A stretch of DNA of 16,000 bases, taken from assembly GCF_964340395.1 (NCBI RefSeq), contig NC_135559.1:14862563-14878562 (forward strand), read 5' to 3'. Within the stretch, counting starts at the first letter, position 1. Every line of letters begins with the position of its first letter. Shown here one piece after another: positions 1 through 8,729 of the stretch. The position numbers were made by a program, and so were the translations under genes. The notes under the pieces were generated by a model. The model ran no database searches. It had not been told where the DNA came from and saw nothing but the letters and a program-made list of their open reading frames with translations. This stretch comes from Glandiceps talaboti (lineage: Eukaryota > Hemichordata > Enteropneusta > Spengelidae).

Positions 1-16
1 CATTAAAAATAGTTTA

Positions 17-55
17 GGGTTGCCATGAAAAACTAGGTGGGGTCAGGTAACCGGA
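17..55 (+). repeat. Dispersed GGGTYGSC...GGTAACC repeat, copy 1
   Basis: GGGTTGCCATGAAAAACTAG followed by GTGGGGTCAGGTAACC closely matches 2880-2919. Both have the same core GAAAAACTAGGTGGGG and end in GGTAACC, so this is a short interspersed element or part of a larger one. Confidence 0.5.
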
Positions 56-117
56 ACCAAACAAATTTTTTAAGGCATCATCCAAAATTTATTGTTTATC
101 GGTTATTGTACAGTCTA

Positions 118-161
118 CAGGCTAGTCTAGGTAGGCTAACAGGCTAGTCTGGGTAGGGTAA
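118..161 (+). repeat. 22-bp tandem duplication
   Basis: Two adjacent units, CAGGCTAGTCTAGGTAGGCTAA and a copy with two changes. The second unit is at 140-161. Confidence 0.5.
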
Positions 162-410
162 CAGTTGTGAAAACCCATATAAACATTTGAAGAAATCGTT
201 TCACCACAAAATTTATATTTCACTATAATGACACAAGCAGCAGATGGTTTAGTGAAACATTATCAGAAAAACTCCTTTCTTGATCTATTTATAGTAACAT
301 AACCCTGCAAATGTAATAACATTTATTGTGTCAGTATAAATAGTAACAATATACCATTGTATCAATATGCAAATAATAATATTATAATAATAATAAACTT
401 TATTTAAGGG

Positions 411-570
411 GGATTTGGTATTCATATTGGATTTTTAATTTATAAAACAATTTTATCATGGCGTCCTAATTGAAAAATTAATGTGAAACAACAAAGACCC
501 ACTGTCTGTGTTTGTAATTCAATACATTACAAAAAGCCCCCAAAACTGTTTAAATAGTTTGTTGTTTATT
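411..570 (+). repeat. Left half of foldback repeat family F1
   Basis: GGATTTGGTATTCATATTGG to the GTTTGTTGTTTATTTTA end matches the left arm of the complete copy in intron 10 (about 8065-8220), including TTTTATCATGGCGTCCTA and AATGTGAAACAAC. The right arm is missing. Confidence 0.5.
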
Positions 571-865
571 TTACCTTATTAGACAAACATGGATTTAGAA
601 GGTGTGAATTGGTTTGACCTGTGTAGTTCAAATAAAACCATAGACCCACCCTAACCTTTCATGTATGGTCCAACAAGCAAAGTCAGAAACCACATATGTC
701 AGAATATGAAATTTAGGAGACAGGACCCATACCAAAATAATTTAACAAGATTGTGAGAACTTCATTATGGAGAAAGATTTGAGTGCGAATTCCCAAACTA
801 AGTCATAATATGGTACCATAGATGTATTAGGAAGAGCAGAGAAGACACATACTGTTACACTACAA

Positions 866-895
866 CACAGCACAGCACAGCACAGCACAGCACAG
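866..895 (+). repeat. (CACAG)6 microsatellite
   Basis: Six perfect pentamer units. Confidence 0.5.
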
Positions 896-1243
896 CTAAT
901 GAAGTATTTCTTTGAATCAGTAGAAAAATCAAGTTAGAGATTCCTCAGCAGACAGACTTGCTGACAATTCTTAAACAAAAGACAAACTGACGCCTATCTG
1001 TTGGTGGTCATGATACCATCTGTCACCATATGCCATATGTTCTTACCCCGTAATATATGTTTTGGAATCAGAATCTAACTTTCAATGTAAATTTAGTTTA
1101 ATTTTTTTTCTTGCAAAGTATCATGTTTATTAAATTCAATAGTTATTCTATGCAGACAGAATAAATTTCATGATGAGAAAATTGTAAAAAAAAATGCCAC
1201 GGATACTGTGAATTCAGTTCATAAGCAATACTAATATTAGACC

Positions 1244-1461
1244 TAATCTGATTAAAATCCGATGTGGTGAAAGCATCTAAATGCTTTATTTACCTCTATT
1301 TCCATCGTTTTGTGTCGTTTGTTTTCGTACCGAGTGATCGTTACCTTCCGGCGATCTGCCTTCCGGCGATCACTCCGAACAAAACAAACGTCACAACATG
1401 ATAAAAAGAGGTAAATAAGGACATCTAGCCGCTTTCACCACATCGAATTTTAATCAGATTA
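1244..1461. mobile_element. 218-bp MITE with 9-bp target-site duplication (family M1)
   Basis: Terminal inverted repeats TAATCTGATTAAAATCCGAT and ATCGAATTTTAATCAGATTA extend inward through GTGGTGAAAGC/GCTTTCACCAC, TTATTTACCTCT/AGAGGTAAATAA and GTTTTG-type segments. The element is flanked on both sides by a perfect TATTAGACC (1235-1243 and 1462-1470). The centre carries two TTCCGGCGATC units. There is no coding capacity. A 9-bp duplication suggests a Mutator-like mobiliser; this is inference. Confidence 0.5.
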
Positions 1462-1957
1462 TATTAGACCATGGAGGCTGTTATGGATTATCCGATATAA
1501 ATCACAGTGGTATGTATGATAATAAGGGGTTTATTTACCCAAATATATAAATGATTACAAAACCATGGTAACAAAAACCAAGGGTCAAGAATAGCTTACA
1601 GCTAGTCTAGCCTGACCCCCAGCATTGTACAATGTAAATGATAACAATAAGATGGTTCAGTCGTTGATGACACTGAAATACATACATAACTTGAAAAAAT
1701 GTACACACACACCTGTTTACTACAAGGAAGTCTGTACAACAAACAAAAAGTCGATAACTCTAAGTTTACAATTGTAACTTGTACTGCTCTACTAAATATT
1801 GTGTCAAAGATGAGTCCTAAATTTGGTCTATGTGAAGATTATTTATCTGGTGATATTATGACTGTCTAAGTTTAGAATCTCTACAAAACCAACTACTCAT
1901 AAATATTTCTGGTTATTCATGAGTTTGGTCACTAATTGTATATTTTCTAACCTACAG

Positions 1958-2011
1958 GCCATTCAATATCACAGGCAAGGAAAGGCAGAAATAATTGACG
2001 GACCAAGTCGG
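1958..2011 (+). CDS. Exon 1 seen (SPFH-like gene), 18 codons
   Basis: Preceded by a branch-like CTAAC and TTTTCTAACCTACAG acceptor and followed by GTAAGG. Encodes AIQYHRQGKAEIIDGPSR, phase 0 at both ends. The reading frame stays open upstream through the acceptor to an ATG at 1919, so this could instead be the 3' part of a first coding exon. Confidence 0.5.
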
Positions 2012-5000
2012 GTAAGGATACTGTTAATAATTATCTTAACCCACTACTTACCAATCTATTACTAGCAACAAATGCAGAATACAGTGTACTGGGTTCTGAT
2101 TGACTGGGAAACATGTACATCACGCATATTTCTCAGTATGCCCACAATGCAAAGGCCATTCAGAAAACTTGAACATTATCTTAATCAGAGAATGGCAGAA
2201 GAAATGGTAAATCCCAGGGGGTAGTGGATGGTAAAAGGGATAGCCCAATATTTGAATCCCAGATTTTCACATTTAGTACTTTACAGTGGAGCCATGGGGA
2301 GTAGAGAAGACCATTCTTTTGTCCAGGACTAACTTTTTTAACCAGAAAACTTTTCATACTCAAATTTTGATCCAATGTGATATTGGCCATTAAGGGCAGT
2401 ATAAGGTGGATGATCTTTACATGTGATTGTCCTATGCTTTTTCACAGTGTTTCCCATCAAAAACTTGTTTTTAAGTATAAATTACCCACAGATAAATTGA
2501 TAACTTAAAGGTATTATTACCTCTATACATACAACTCTATATTTATTGTATGGATATATTTCAGTTGTATGTGTGGCCAGGTCAGAAGTTTTCATTACTA
2601 AGACGATACACAGCTGACCAAACTGAGTATCTGAGTGTACATTATAAAAATGGCATGGTTGAGCATATTCCCGGGTAAGTTTAAATGTTATCATTTGTCA
2701 CTTTCAGTCTAAAAAAACGCCATATTTGGTGTGATGTACAGCCATTACAGATTGGAAGAACAGTTTTATATTATCTTTTTAAGTTGATATCAGTTTGTGC
2801 ATCTGCTATTTCTCTCAAGACTTCACAATTGTCATGATTTTTTTTTCTTGAAATTTATGAAAACATTCAAAATATTTTAGGGTCGGCAGTGAAAAACTAG
2901 GTGGGGGTCGGGTAACCAAAACATGGAATACATTGAACTCTTATACAGATAGTTTTCTTTCTTATTTTCTCTATCAGACCCCATGCCATGTTCTTGAACA
3001 CCTTGGAAATTAACTATATCACAGTACAGAAGGCTATATCACTAGATGCCAATGAAGCATTGGTGGTTTATAAGAAGGATGAAGAAGGCAAAGTAGTACG
3101 GTACATCCAACATGGACCTATCACATTTATACCAAAGGCAACAGAATGGTAGGTGTACTTTCTGCAAGATATAACTGGCTTGACGCCCTGTAGAATATAG
3201 CAGTTACATGTAGAGCTCAGAATTAGCAGTTGGGAGGTCATGGGTTTGAATTGTTCTGCAGACAAGATCTTTTGTGACCAGTCCAAACCCAGGATGAGTT
3301 TTCTACAGACTCGATGGGTAAGCTGTATCACTGACAGCCATGTCTCACTCACAAGACGAGTGCAAATTGGGGACTCCTGGAGAAATGACTCAAACAATTG
3401 GGGACAATTACTCACACAGAGCCCATAGGTATATGTAAATTTGCCAGGTCTTGGTGACTATGGGATAGCCTGTGGACTGACTGGGAAAACCATGAAAGTT
3501 CCACAGCAACTTGATATGGTGTATGCTACATATCCCTGTCACGTAGTCCCAAACCTTAATGGATTTGTAAAAAAATGTGTGATTGTGTTGCTGGGTGTTT
3601 ACGTCTGCATAAAAAGGAAATCGCTTGGATCATCAAAGTATTTTTTTTTCTTTAAACTATGTATAAAGATAACTTAAAGAAGACTTAGGGTTTTTGTATG
3701 TACACGTATGTTACTTCATTTGCATTAGTTTAGTTAACATAGAACTGCCAAGAAAGGAGGACATTGTATAGTTCAAGAAATGGATGATTCCGCCATTTCT
3801 TATTTTAAAAAAACTTATATTACTAATGTTTGTATATAACTGCACTAGCTGTAAATGGAGTGATATTTTTCAATCAGATAACTAGAAATATATTTACTGA
3901 AAATTGTTAAAATACCAATAATTAGACACTGTACATGTTAATTAGAGGTAAAGTTTACCCATAAGTAGTATAGTAATAAGTGAAATCTTAATTGCATTTA
4001 TTGAGTCACTGCTTTTTGTGTGCAAACCGAAAAATCTGGGCTTTTGTACCATGTGTATACAGCTACACAAATAAACATTTATTCACAGGTGATTCACTAC
4101 TGTTTAGTATATGCAATATTACAAGTATTATGTCGTTATATCTAAAAAAAAAAAAAAATAATAAAAAAATTAAAAAGATGTTTCAGTTGCAGCTAGTGCA
4201 GCTTTAATAGGGTGCATCAGTTGAGGAGCGAAAAAGGAAAGACATAATATTCAAGAAATGGATGCTTCAATCATGATTTCTCGTCCCTGACAAACTTTCA
4301 TTGTGTAATATACATGTACATACATTTTGTATTTTAATAGGGTACATGAGTTCAGTTGGCATGGAACTGCCAAGAAGGCAGCACATCATAATAGTCAAGA
4401 TACAGGTGATTCCTCTGAGCGATACAAGTACAGACAACATCCTGATGATCCAAATGAAAAATTCTCCAAAGTACCAAATGCACTGAACTTCACCAAACTA
4501 AGGATTATTCCAGATCAGTTCTATTATAATGTAAGTTTAAGATATCAGTTCAGTCAGTTGTAACAACCAACAGTATCAGCTATTAAAGTGGCACAAACTG
4601 AGTTTACAAACCCTTTACTCCAGTTAAAGTACTTACATAAAACCACAATTAAACTATTTTAGGATAATGTTAATAGCTCACATAGTGGCTCTGTGACTAG
4701 TAATAGTATGCATGCATGTCCTATATACTATGTGATGTATTTTTGGTGGTTTTACCCAAGGATGCATTGCGGTGCAATGACTATGAATGTACACATGTGC
4801 GTTTTATATACTATGAGCATTCTCCATGCGGAGGGTGCTATCTACGATATCATCGTGAGGCAGCCGGTCACAAATGAATCTACCCTGCGCAAGCTTATGG
4901 GCTTTGCCTAGTTATAATATTATTGATCGATACAAGCCTTCTATGACATTATAATTGTCTTCTGTCATTATACACAGTTACACATTTGAGATCAATAATC

Positions 5001-6688
5001 AGATTATTGACTCTACACACAAGGTCAGTAATTAGATTATTGACTGTACCCACAAGGTTGATAACCAGAATATTAACTACAAGGTCAATACATTATGGAA
5101 TGTACACACAAGGTCAATAATCAGATTATCATTGACTTGTTAATGGCAGTATTCAGTTTGTTGACTTTACATATGAGAGTAATATTAAGTTTATCAACCT
5201 TGAATGTTAATATTGACCTGTATAGGTGGAAGATGTCAGAACCAAAGACGAAGCATTAATCAGAGTAAAACTGATGGTATTCTATGAACTGAAGGATATT
5301 GAGACAATGGTGAGTCACAACATTTGACTTTACATTCATGTATTATAATTGAAAGTGAAATCTATTTGATAAGTATGAAATAAAGTACCACTGAAGTCAA
5401 CTTCCATAAACAAACCCCGTGACAACTGAAACCTTCAGAAGTGAATCTCTTCCTGGTCTTTGTTTGGTCAGATCTTTAAAAGACCAGATGAGCTTATAGC
5501 CAGGTCAGAAGAAAACATTTTTGTGTTGTTAAAGTGTCAGTGTCAACTAATGATCATTTTATTCCGAGACATTTGAACTTGTATATACAGTAGCCTAAAC
5601 TGTTGGTTTTTTTTGCAACTGAAAAAATAATCCAAACTTTATGGGAAAACTGCCCTCTGAATTTGCTTTTTGTCTTTTTGTATTTTTTAAACCTCTAGTT
5701 GGCCAATACACAGGATCCAATGGCTGACTTTATCAAGTAAGTATGTCAAGCACTTTGTAGATTTTCTGTACCTCAGCACCTGTCAATTTTACTTTATAGT
5801 ACTAACACAATGACAGAACCCATGATGTGTGAGTGCAAGTGTGATATTATTGGGGTATTTGCATGACTGCTTGCAATGTTCTATGTGGCCATACTTTCTC
5901 TCGCATAGTGAGGGAAAGTGCAACAGAAAACACTGCAACCACGAGTGCAGATATCCCTGAGTACCCGCACTGGAACATACACAGAATGGGTTTCTGTTAT
6001 TATTACATATGTTTATCCGAAAACAAATTTCCGTAAAATTGACTGTGCGATTATGTACTTTTACATACAAAATTTACTCATTTGCATAAGCTCAATTTTC
6101 ACCTCTTCACCTCATATCCGGGTAAATTAACATTCATTTGTCAATTTATATTGAATGAGTGGATAAGGAAAAGGATTGATTGTATGTTTTATTATTCCTT
6201 TCAAGTTAAAGTTGATAATTGTAGTGAAAAAAGCCCTTGGCCTAGGGAGTCTTTTGCATGAAAAGTCCTTGGCCTAGGGAATCTTTTGCATGAAAAGTCT
6301 ATGGGGTAAAGAGGTTCATATTGTGAATATGTAGAAATTCAGTCACCTTTTGATAGAGGCACCTGTCAAATTTGCATTTAGTGTGTTTCTGATATGATTT
6401 AAATTTATGTATTCATCAGTGGGGTGTGTGCTGATGTTGTGTCGTTTGCATCTCAACTTACCTATGAAGAGTTCATGGACCAAGCGGAGAAGTTGAATGA
6501 CCTTTCAGTATATCCACTCTTGATGGAACTTGCTAAGAAGATTGGTTACAATGTATCCAAAGTTGTGTTCCGTGGTTACCATGCCAGTGATCAGCTGACC
6601 AGAATGCATGAGATGGCAATTAAAACCAGGACGAAACTAAGAATTGATGTAAGCAAATCAGTAACAGAAATGGATACATTTTGCTGTG

Positions 6689-6720
<32 letters not shown>

Positions 6721-8729
6721 TGTATGTATGTATGTATGTATGTATGTGGTGTGTGTGTATGTATGTATGTGTGTATGTATGTATGTATGTATGTATGTAT
6801 GTATGTATGTATATGTATGTATGTACGTACGTATGTGTGTGTGCGTGTGTGTGTGACATTCTTAAAGACAGCTACACTTTTACTCACCACTGATGGGAAT
6901 GGAGTCCTAGTGTCTAGCAAAAACTTAGCATGCTAAGATAGAAGCTATTAGAAGGGCATGAGTGGAGTAAAGAGAATACACCATACTATACAAGGAAGTA
7001 ACCACCAGAGGGCTCCTTCCAACCAGCTTACAACATCCAACTCTTTGCCAAATTAACATCATGGTGATATGATATATTCACATTTTAATTTCTTTTCTAG
7101 ATGGAAACCCAGGAACAGCAAGAAGAACTGACAGACATGAAATTGAGAAGTGAACTAGAAAGGAGTGAAATGGGTTAGTTTTTCCATACAATGTTTTTTT
7201 TCGTAGTTTTAGGAAAGTTTAAGCGATATACAAATTAATATTACAGTCCATAAATGTTTTCAGTTGGTATTGACATATATTATGACCATTGTTTAAAAGT
7301 GTTATTATTTTATTTGTTTTCAGAACAAAGTCTCCAGATTGAACAGGAGCAACACAGGCTAGCTTTAAAAAAGTAAGTTTACATCATTTTTTTAATTATG
7401 ATTTGGTGTAGAATGTAAAACTTCATTGCCACTTTGAGTGTATATTTGGAGTAAACCAACTAGTTGAGTCATCACCAGGTGTATAAGACCATTTGTAGGT
7501 AAATGATACGATTACCAAGTGTGCAACTCTATTAATATGCAAATTGTATCAACACCTGGTGTCTATAAGCATTTGTATGCAAATACTATCGTTACCAGGT
7601 GTATGAATATATACCAAATATTGTTGATACCAGGTGTTCAAGCTTTTTTCCATTCATTTCCAGGCAACAACAGGAGCATGACTTGACAATGCAAACTAAA
7701 GAGAAGATTGAATACATACGACAGATGCAGGTGGAAGGTGAAGCAAAGTTAACAGTGAGTACCTCAATACGTTTTCTGTATCTGTATCTACAAACACCAA
7801 TATTATATACCTTTTACCCAGGTCAATCATTCTTCATAAACATGTAACATGAAATATCACTTCTGATATGTGACTTTAATGTTATAATATTCTCATTACA
7901 CGTCATCAGAAAAAATGGCAAGCTGATGATAAACAAACAAAATGGTGGCCAATCTTTGCCATCTATGTTATCGCATATGACAACAAAACCAAGAATTCGT
8001 CTTGTTTGATAGGTTTGATATCGGGTAATAATTTGTAGCTTTAGTGTGGCCATGTGGATGAGAATTTGGTATTTGTTTTGGATTTTTAATTTATAAATCA
8101 ATTTTATCATGGCTTCCTACTTGAAAAATCAATGTGAAACAACATTGATCAAGTCTGTGTTTGTAACTCGATACATTGCAAAAATCTAAAAAATGTGTCA
8201 AAAAATTTGTTATTGTACGTACAATAACAAACATTTTACACACTTGTCAGTTTTTTGACATTAATTGAGTTACAGAAAAGGACTTGGCATATGTTGTTTC
8301 ATGTTAATTTTCAAGCAGGGAGCCATGTTTTATCAATTAAAAATCCAAAATAAATACCCAATTCTCATCCATATCGCAACTTTAAAGACTGGATACAACA
8401 GCAACCATGGTACACTGTCATCATAAAGTAATTATCAATCTCCAAAGTTCACTGTAGAGGATAAGCGACATTCAGAAATGTATTACAACTGATAGCACTT
8501 AAGTAAAACAATTGAATGTATGATTTGCCAGAATCACTCAACTTGTTTTTGCTTTTTCCTGCAGAGTAAGAAGAAAACAGATGAACAGATGTTGAGTCAT
8601 TTTGAGAAGTTGCACAGTATGGACGTCAACATCACTGAATACCTACTGAGTCAGAACCCACAACCAGCTAAAGTTGTACGAGTGATTGCTCCAAGCAACC
8701 AAGCTGCTGTCCATATCCATCAAAACTAA
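1958..8729 (+). CDS. SPFH/Band 7-like, vault-shoulder-like protein (3' eleven coding exons)
   Basis: Eleven exons join in frame: 1958-2011, 2565-2674, 2978-3148, 4341-4530, 5226-5309, 5699-5736, 6420-6648, 7101-7173, 7324-7372, 7664-7754, 8565-8729. They total 1254 nt, 417 codons plus TAA, and all ten introns are GT...AG with matching phases. Residues 1-112 are beta-rich and include a stretch like a major-vault-protein repeat (alternating V/Y residues, then HGPITFIP). Residues 160-270 have the Band 7/SPFH pattern: VEDVRTKDEALIRVKL, FYELKDIE, a DPMADFIN helix, then LTYEEF. Residues 270-365 are Gln/Glu/Lys-rich, predicted helical or coiled coil, and a short C-terminal tail follows. Known SPFH proteins oligomerise on membranes, and vault protein forms a cage. 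Function here is inference; I do not recognise a named orthologue. The 5' end is uncertain. The acceptor at 1957 looks real, so earlier exons probably lie upstream. An in-frame ATG at 1919, without a favourable -3 purine, is the alternative start. Confidence 0.5.
2565..2674 (+). CDS. Exon 2 (SPFH-like gene)
   Basis: Acceptor ATATTTCAG, donor GG|GTAAGT, ends in phase 2. Encodes LYVWPGQKFSLLRRYTADQT and onwards to the EHIPG turn. Short beta strands separated by Gly/Pro turns suggest a beta-barrel or MVP-repeat-like N-terminal domain. Confidence 0.5.
2880..2919 (+). repeat. Dispersed GGGTYGSC...GGTAACC repeat, copy 2 (intron 2)
   Basis: Same unit as at 17-55, in intron 2 of the SPFH-like gene about 60 bases before exon 3. 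Confidence 0.5.
2978..3148 (+). CDS. Exon 3 (SPFH-like gene)
   Basis: Acceptor TTCTCTATCAG, donor TG|GTAGGT splitting a Trp codon. Encodes PHAMFLNTLEINYITVQKAI, then NEALVVYKK and VVRYIQHGPITFIPKATEW. The last part resembles the repeats of major vault protein, where a basic strand leads into G-P-x-x-(F/Y)-x-P followed by an acidic residue. Confidence 0.5.
3205..3428 (+). repeat. Possible tRNA-derived SINE remnant in intron 3
   Basis: GAGCTCAGAATTAGCAG resembles a tRNA A box and GGTCATGGGTTTGAATTG (3237-3254) a B box (consensus GGTTCGAATCC), but spacing between them is shorter than in a tRNA. The 170-base unique-looking body that follows would be the SINE tail. Boundaries are guesses. Confidence 0.5.
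3722..3792 (+). pseudogene. Relic copy A of exon 4
   Basis: CATTAGTTTAGTTAACATAG then AACTGCCAAGAA and, later, TGATTCC align without gaps to the live exon from CATGAGTTCAGTTGGCATGG (4345-4415). I count about 52 of 71 identical bases. The aligned frame opens with TAG and the acceptor is lost, so it cannot substitute for the exon. Confidence 0.5.
4144..4178 (+). repeat. A-rich tract in intron 3
   Basis: Runs of A broken by T just before relic exon copy B. It could be the tail of a retroposed sequence or simple slippage. Confidence 0.5.
4201..4271 (+). pseudogene. Relic copy B of exon 4, with acceptor
   Basis: GCTTTAATAGGGTGCATCAG matches the live junction TTTTAATAG|GGTACATGAG. Further on it shares TTCAAGAAATGGATG with copy A (3773-3787 region). 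Read from the old acceptor the frame stops after about ten codons. It lies 132 bases upstream of the functional acceptor. Confidence 0.5.
4341..4530 (+). CDS. Exon 4 (SPFH-like gene), with charged insert
   Basis: Acceptor TTTTAATAG, donor AAT|GTAAGT. Begins VHEFSWHG, contains a His/Asp/Ser/Lys-rich, probably disordered loop (roughly window residues 121-150), and ends in PNALNFTKLRIIPDQFYYN, the entry strand of the Band 7-like domain. Two decayed partial copies of its 5' half lie upstream in intron 3. Confidence 0.5.
4587..4980 (+). repeat. Dispersed repeat R2, copy in intron 4
   Basis: The left end (AGTGGCACAA...CTTTACTCCAGTTAAAGTA, TTACATAAAACC, AACTATTTTAG) and right end (GACATTATAATTGTCTTCTG) match the 3' UTR segment 9833-10079. 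The middle differs and contains GC-richer unique sequence. Probably an old transposon. Confidence 0.5.
4988..5136 (+). repeat. ~33-bp minisatellite in intron 4
   Basis: About five diverged units of the form AAGGTCAATAATCAGATTAT followed by TGACT-TACACAC, starting near 4988, 5021, 5054, 5080 and 5110. No coding potential. Confidence 0.5.
5226..5309 (+). CDS. Exon 5 (SPFH-like gene), Band 7 core strands
   Basis: Acceptor TGTATAG, donor ATG|GTGAGT, phase 0 at both ends, 28 codons. Encodes VEDVRTKDEALIRVKLMV then FYELKDIETM. The V-x-T-x-D, alternating hydrophobics and Y-x-(I/L)-x-D are the hallmark pattern of the SPFH/Band 7 fold and of the vault shoulder. Confidence 0.5.
5699..5736 (+). CDS. 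Exon 6 (SPFH-like gene), 38-nt microexon
   Basis: Acceptor TTTTTTAAACCTCTAG, donor AA|GTAAGT. Encodes LANTQDPMADFI and the first two bases of Asn. The D-P-x-x-x-(F/L)-I motif begins the conserved SPFH helix after the central beta sheet. The exon is unusually small, but its frame and phase fit both neighbours. Confidence 0.5.
6229..6300 (+). repeat. 32-bp tandem repeat in intron 6
   Basis: Two full units (6229-6260, 6261-6292), AAAGYCCTTGGCCTAGGGA then TCTTTTGCATG with two differences, and the start of a third. Each contains the palindrome CCTAGG. Confidence 0.5.
6420..6648 (+). CDS. Exon 7 (SPFH-like gene), end of SPFH domain and start of helix
   Basis: Acceptor ATTCATCAG, donor GAT|GTAAGC. 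Encodes GVCADVVSFASQLTYEEFMD, then a helix, VSKVVFRGYHASDQLTRMHE and AIKTRTKLRID. In SPFH proteins and vault protein this block ends the domain (strand V-x-x-V) and starts the long helix. The ATG at 6424 that opens a longer frame is out of phase with this exon and not a start. Confidence 0.5.
6687..6855 (+). repeat. (TATG)n microsatellite in intron 7
   Basis: A near-continuous GTAT array with a GTGTGTGT interruption and a TACGTACG patch, starting 38 bases after the exon-7 donor. All open frames across it (poly-CMYV, poly-YIHT) are artefacts of the repeat. Confidence 0.5.
7101..7173 (+). CDS. Exon 8 (SPFH-like gene), helical tail
   Basis: Acceptor TTTCTTTTCTAG, donor G|GTTAGT, ends in phase 1. 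Encodes METQEQQEELTDMKLRSELE and onwards: charged and Gln-rich with no Pro or Gly, predicted continuous helix. Confidence 0.5.
7324..7372 (+). CDS. Exon 9 (SPFH-like gene), 49-nt helical exon
   Basis: Acceptor TTGTTTTCAG, donor AA|GTAAGT. Encodes EQSLQIEQEQHRLALK plus a split Lys. Heptad-like spacing of Leu/Ile among Gln/Glu suggests coiled coil. Confidence 0.5.
7474..7637 (+). repeat. ~40-bp minisatellite with ACCAGGTGT in intron 9
   Basis: ACCAGGTGT-like motifs recur at 7474, 7514, 7553 (as CACCTGGTGT), 7594 and 7629, each followed by ATAAG-ATTTGTATGCAAAT-like sequence. It ends 27 bases before exon 10. Confidence 0.5.
7664..7754 (+). CDS. Exon 10 (SPFH-like gene), helical tail
   Basis: Acceptor CATTTCCAG, donor ACA|GTGAGT. 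Encodes QQQEHDLTMQTKEKIEYIRQ and on to VEGEAKLT. The E-G-E-A-K stretch resembles the helix after SPFH domains in flotillin, stomatin and vault relatives. Confidence 0.5.
8039..8387. mobile_element. Foldback (MITE-like) element F1, complete copy in intron 10
   Basis: The two ends are inverted copies: left CTTTAGTGTGGCCATGTGGATGAG..., right ...CTCATCCATATCGCAACTTTAAAG. The arms stay complementary for about 150 bases to a palindromic centre GTACGTAC flanked by TTGTTATT and AATAACAA. No transposase and no clear target-site duplication. Related halves lie at 411-570 and 9433-9639. The transcript could fold here into a long hairpin. Confidence 0.5.
8565..8729 (+). CDS. Exon 11 (SPFH-like gene), terminal coding exon
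   Basis: Acceptor TTTTTCCTGCAG; TAA stop at 8727-8729. Encodes SKKKTDEQMLSHFEKLHSMD, VNITEYLLSQ and a non-helical tail PAKVVRVIAPSNQAAVHIHQN. There is no transmembrane segment or obvious lipidation site at the C-terminus. Confidence 0.5.
   Translation, partial: SKKKTDEQMLSHFEKLHSMDVNITEYLLSQNPQPAKVVRVIAPSNQAAVHIHQN

Larger units (their letters stand above)
1..1957. other. Upstream region without supported genes
   Basis: AT-rich, with no coding exon I can support. It holds a GGGTYGSC repeat (17-55), a 22-bp tandem duplication (118-161), half of a foldback repeat (411-570), a CACAG array (866-895) and a complete MITE (1244-1461). I see no structure in 1471-1918. Earlier exons of the SPFH-like gene may lie here unrecognised or left of the window. 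Confidence 0.5.

Noticed and set aside
590-657. Short frame from ATG 590 (MDLEGVNWFDL...)
   Set aside because: Twenty-two codons to a stop with no donor that would join it in phase to exon 1958; no support as a first exon.
3240-3428. 62-codon plus-strand frame in intron 3
   Set aside because: Falls in the possible SINE and has no coding features; the exon 3 to exon 4 junction is in phase without it.
4693-4911. 72-codon frame in intron 4
   Set aside because: Lies inside repeat R2; no recognisable domain.
6591-6920. Antisense frames rich in His-Thr-Tyr-Ile
   Set aside because: They are the TATG array read on the minus strand.
6424-6936. 170-codon frame starting at ATG 6424
   Set aside because: Its first part is exon 7 of the SPFH-like gene read in the same frame; the ATG is only by chance, and the rest is the TATG microsatellite after the donor at 6648.
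7474-7637. CRISPR-like spacing of a repeated motif
   Set aside because: Units are diverged, one is inverted, spacers are related to each other, and the context is an animal intron: a minisatellite.
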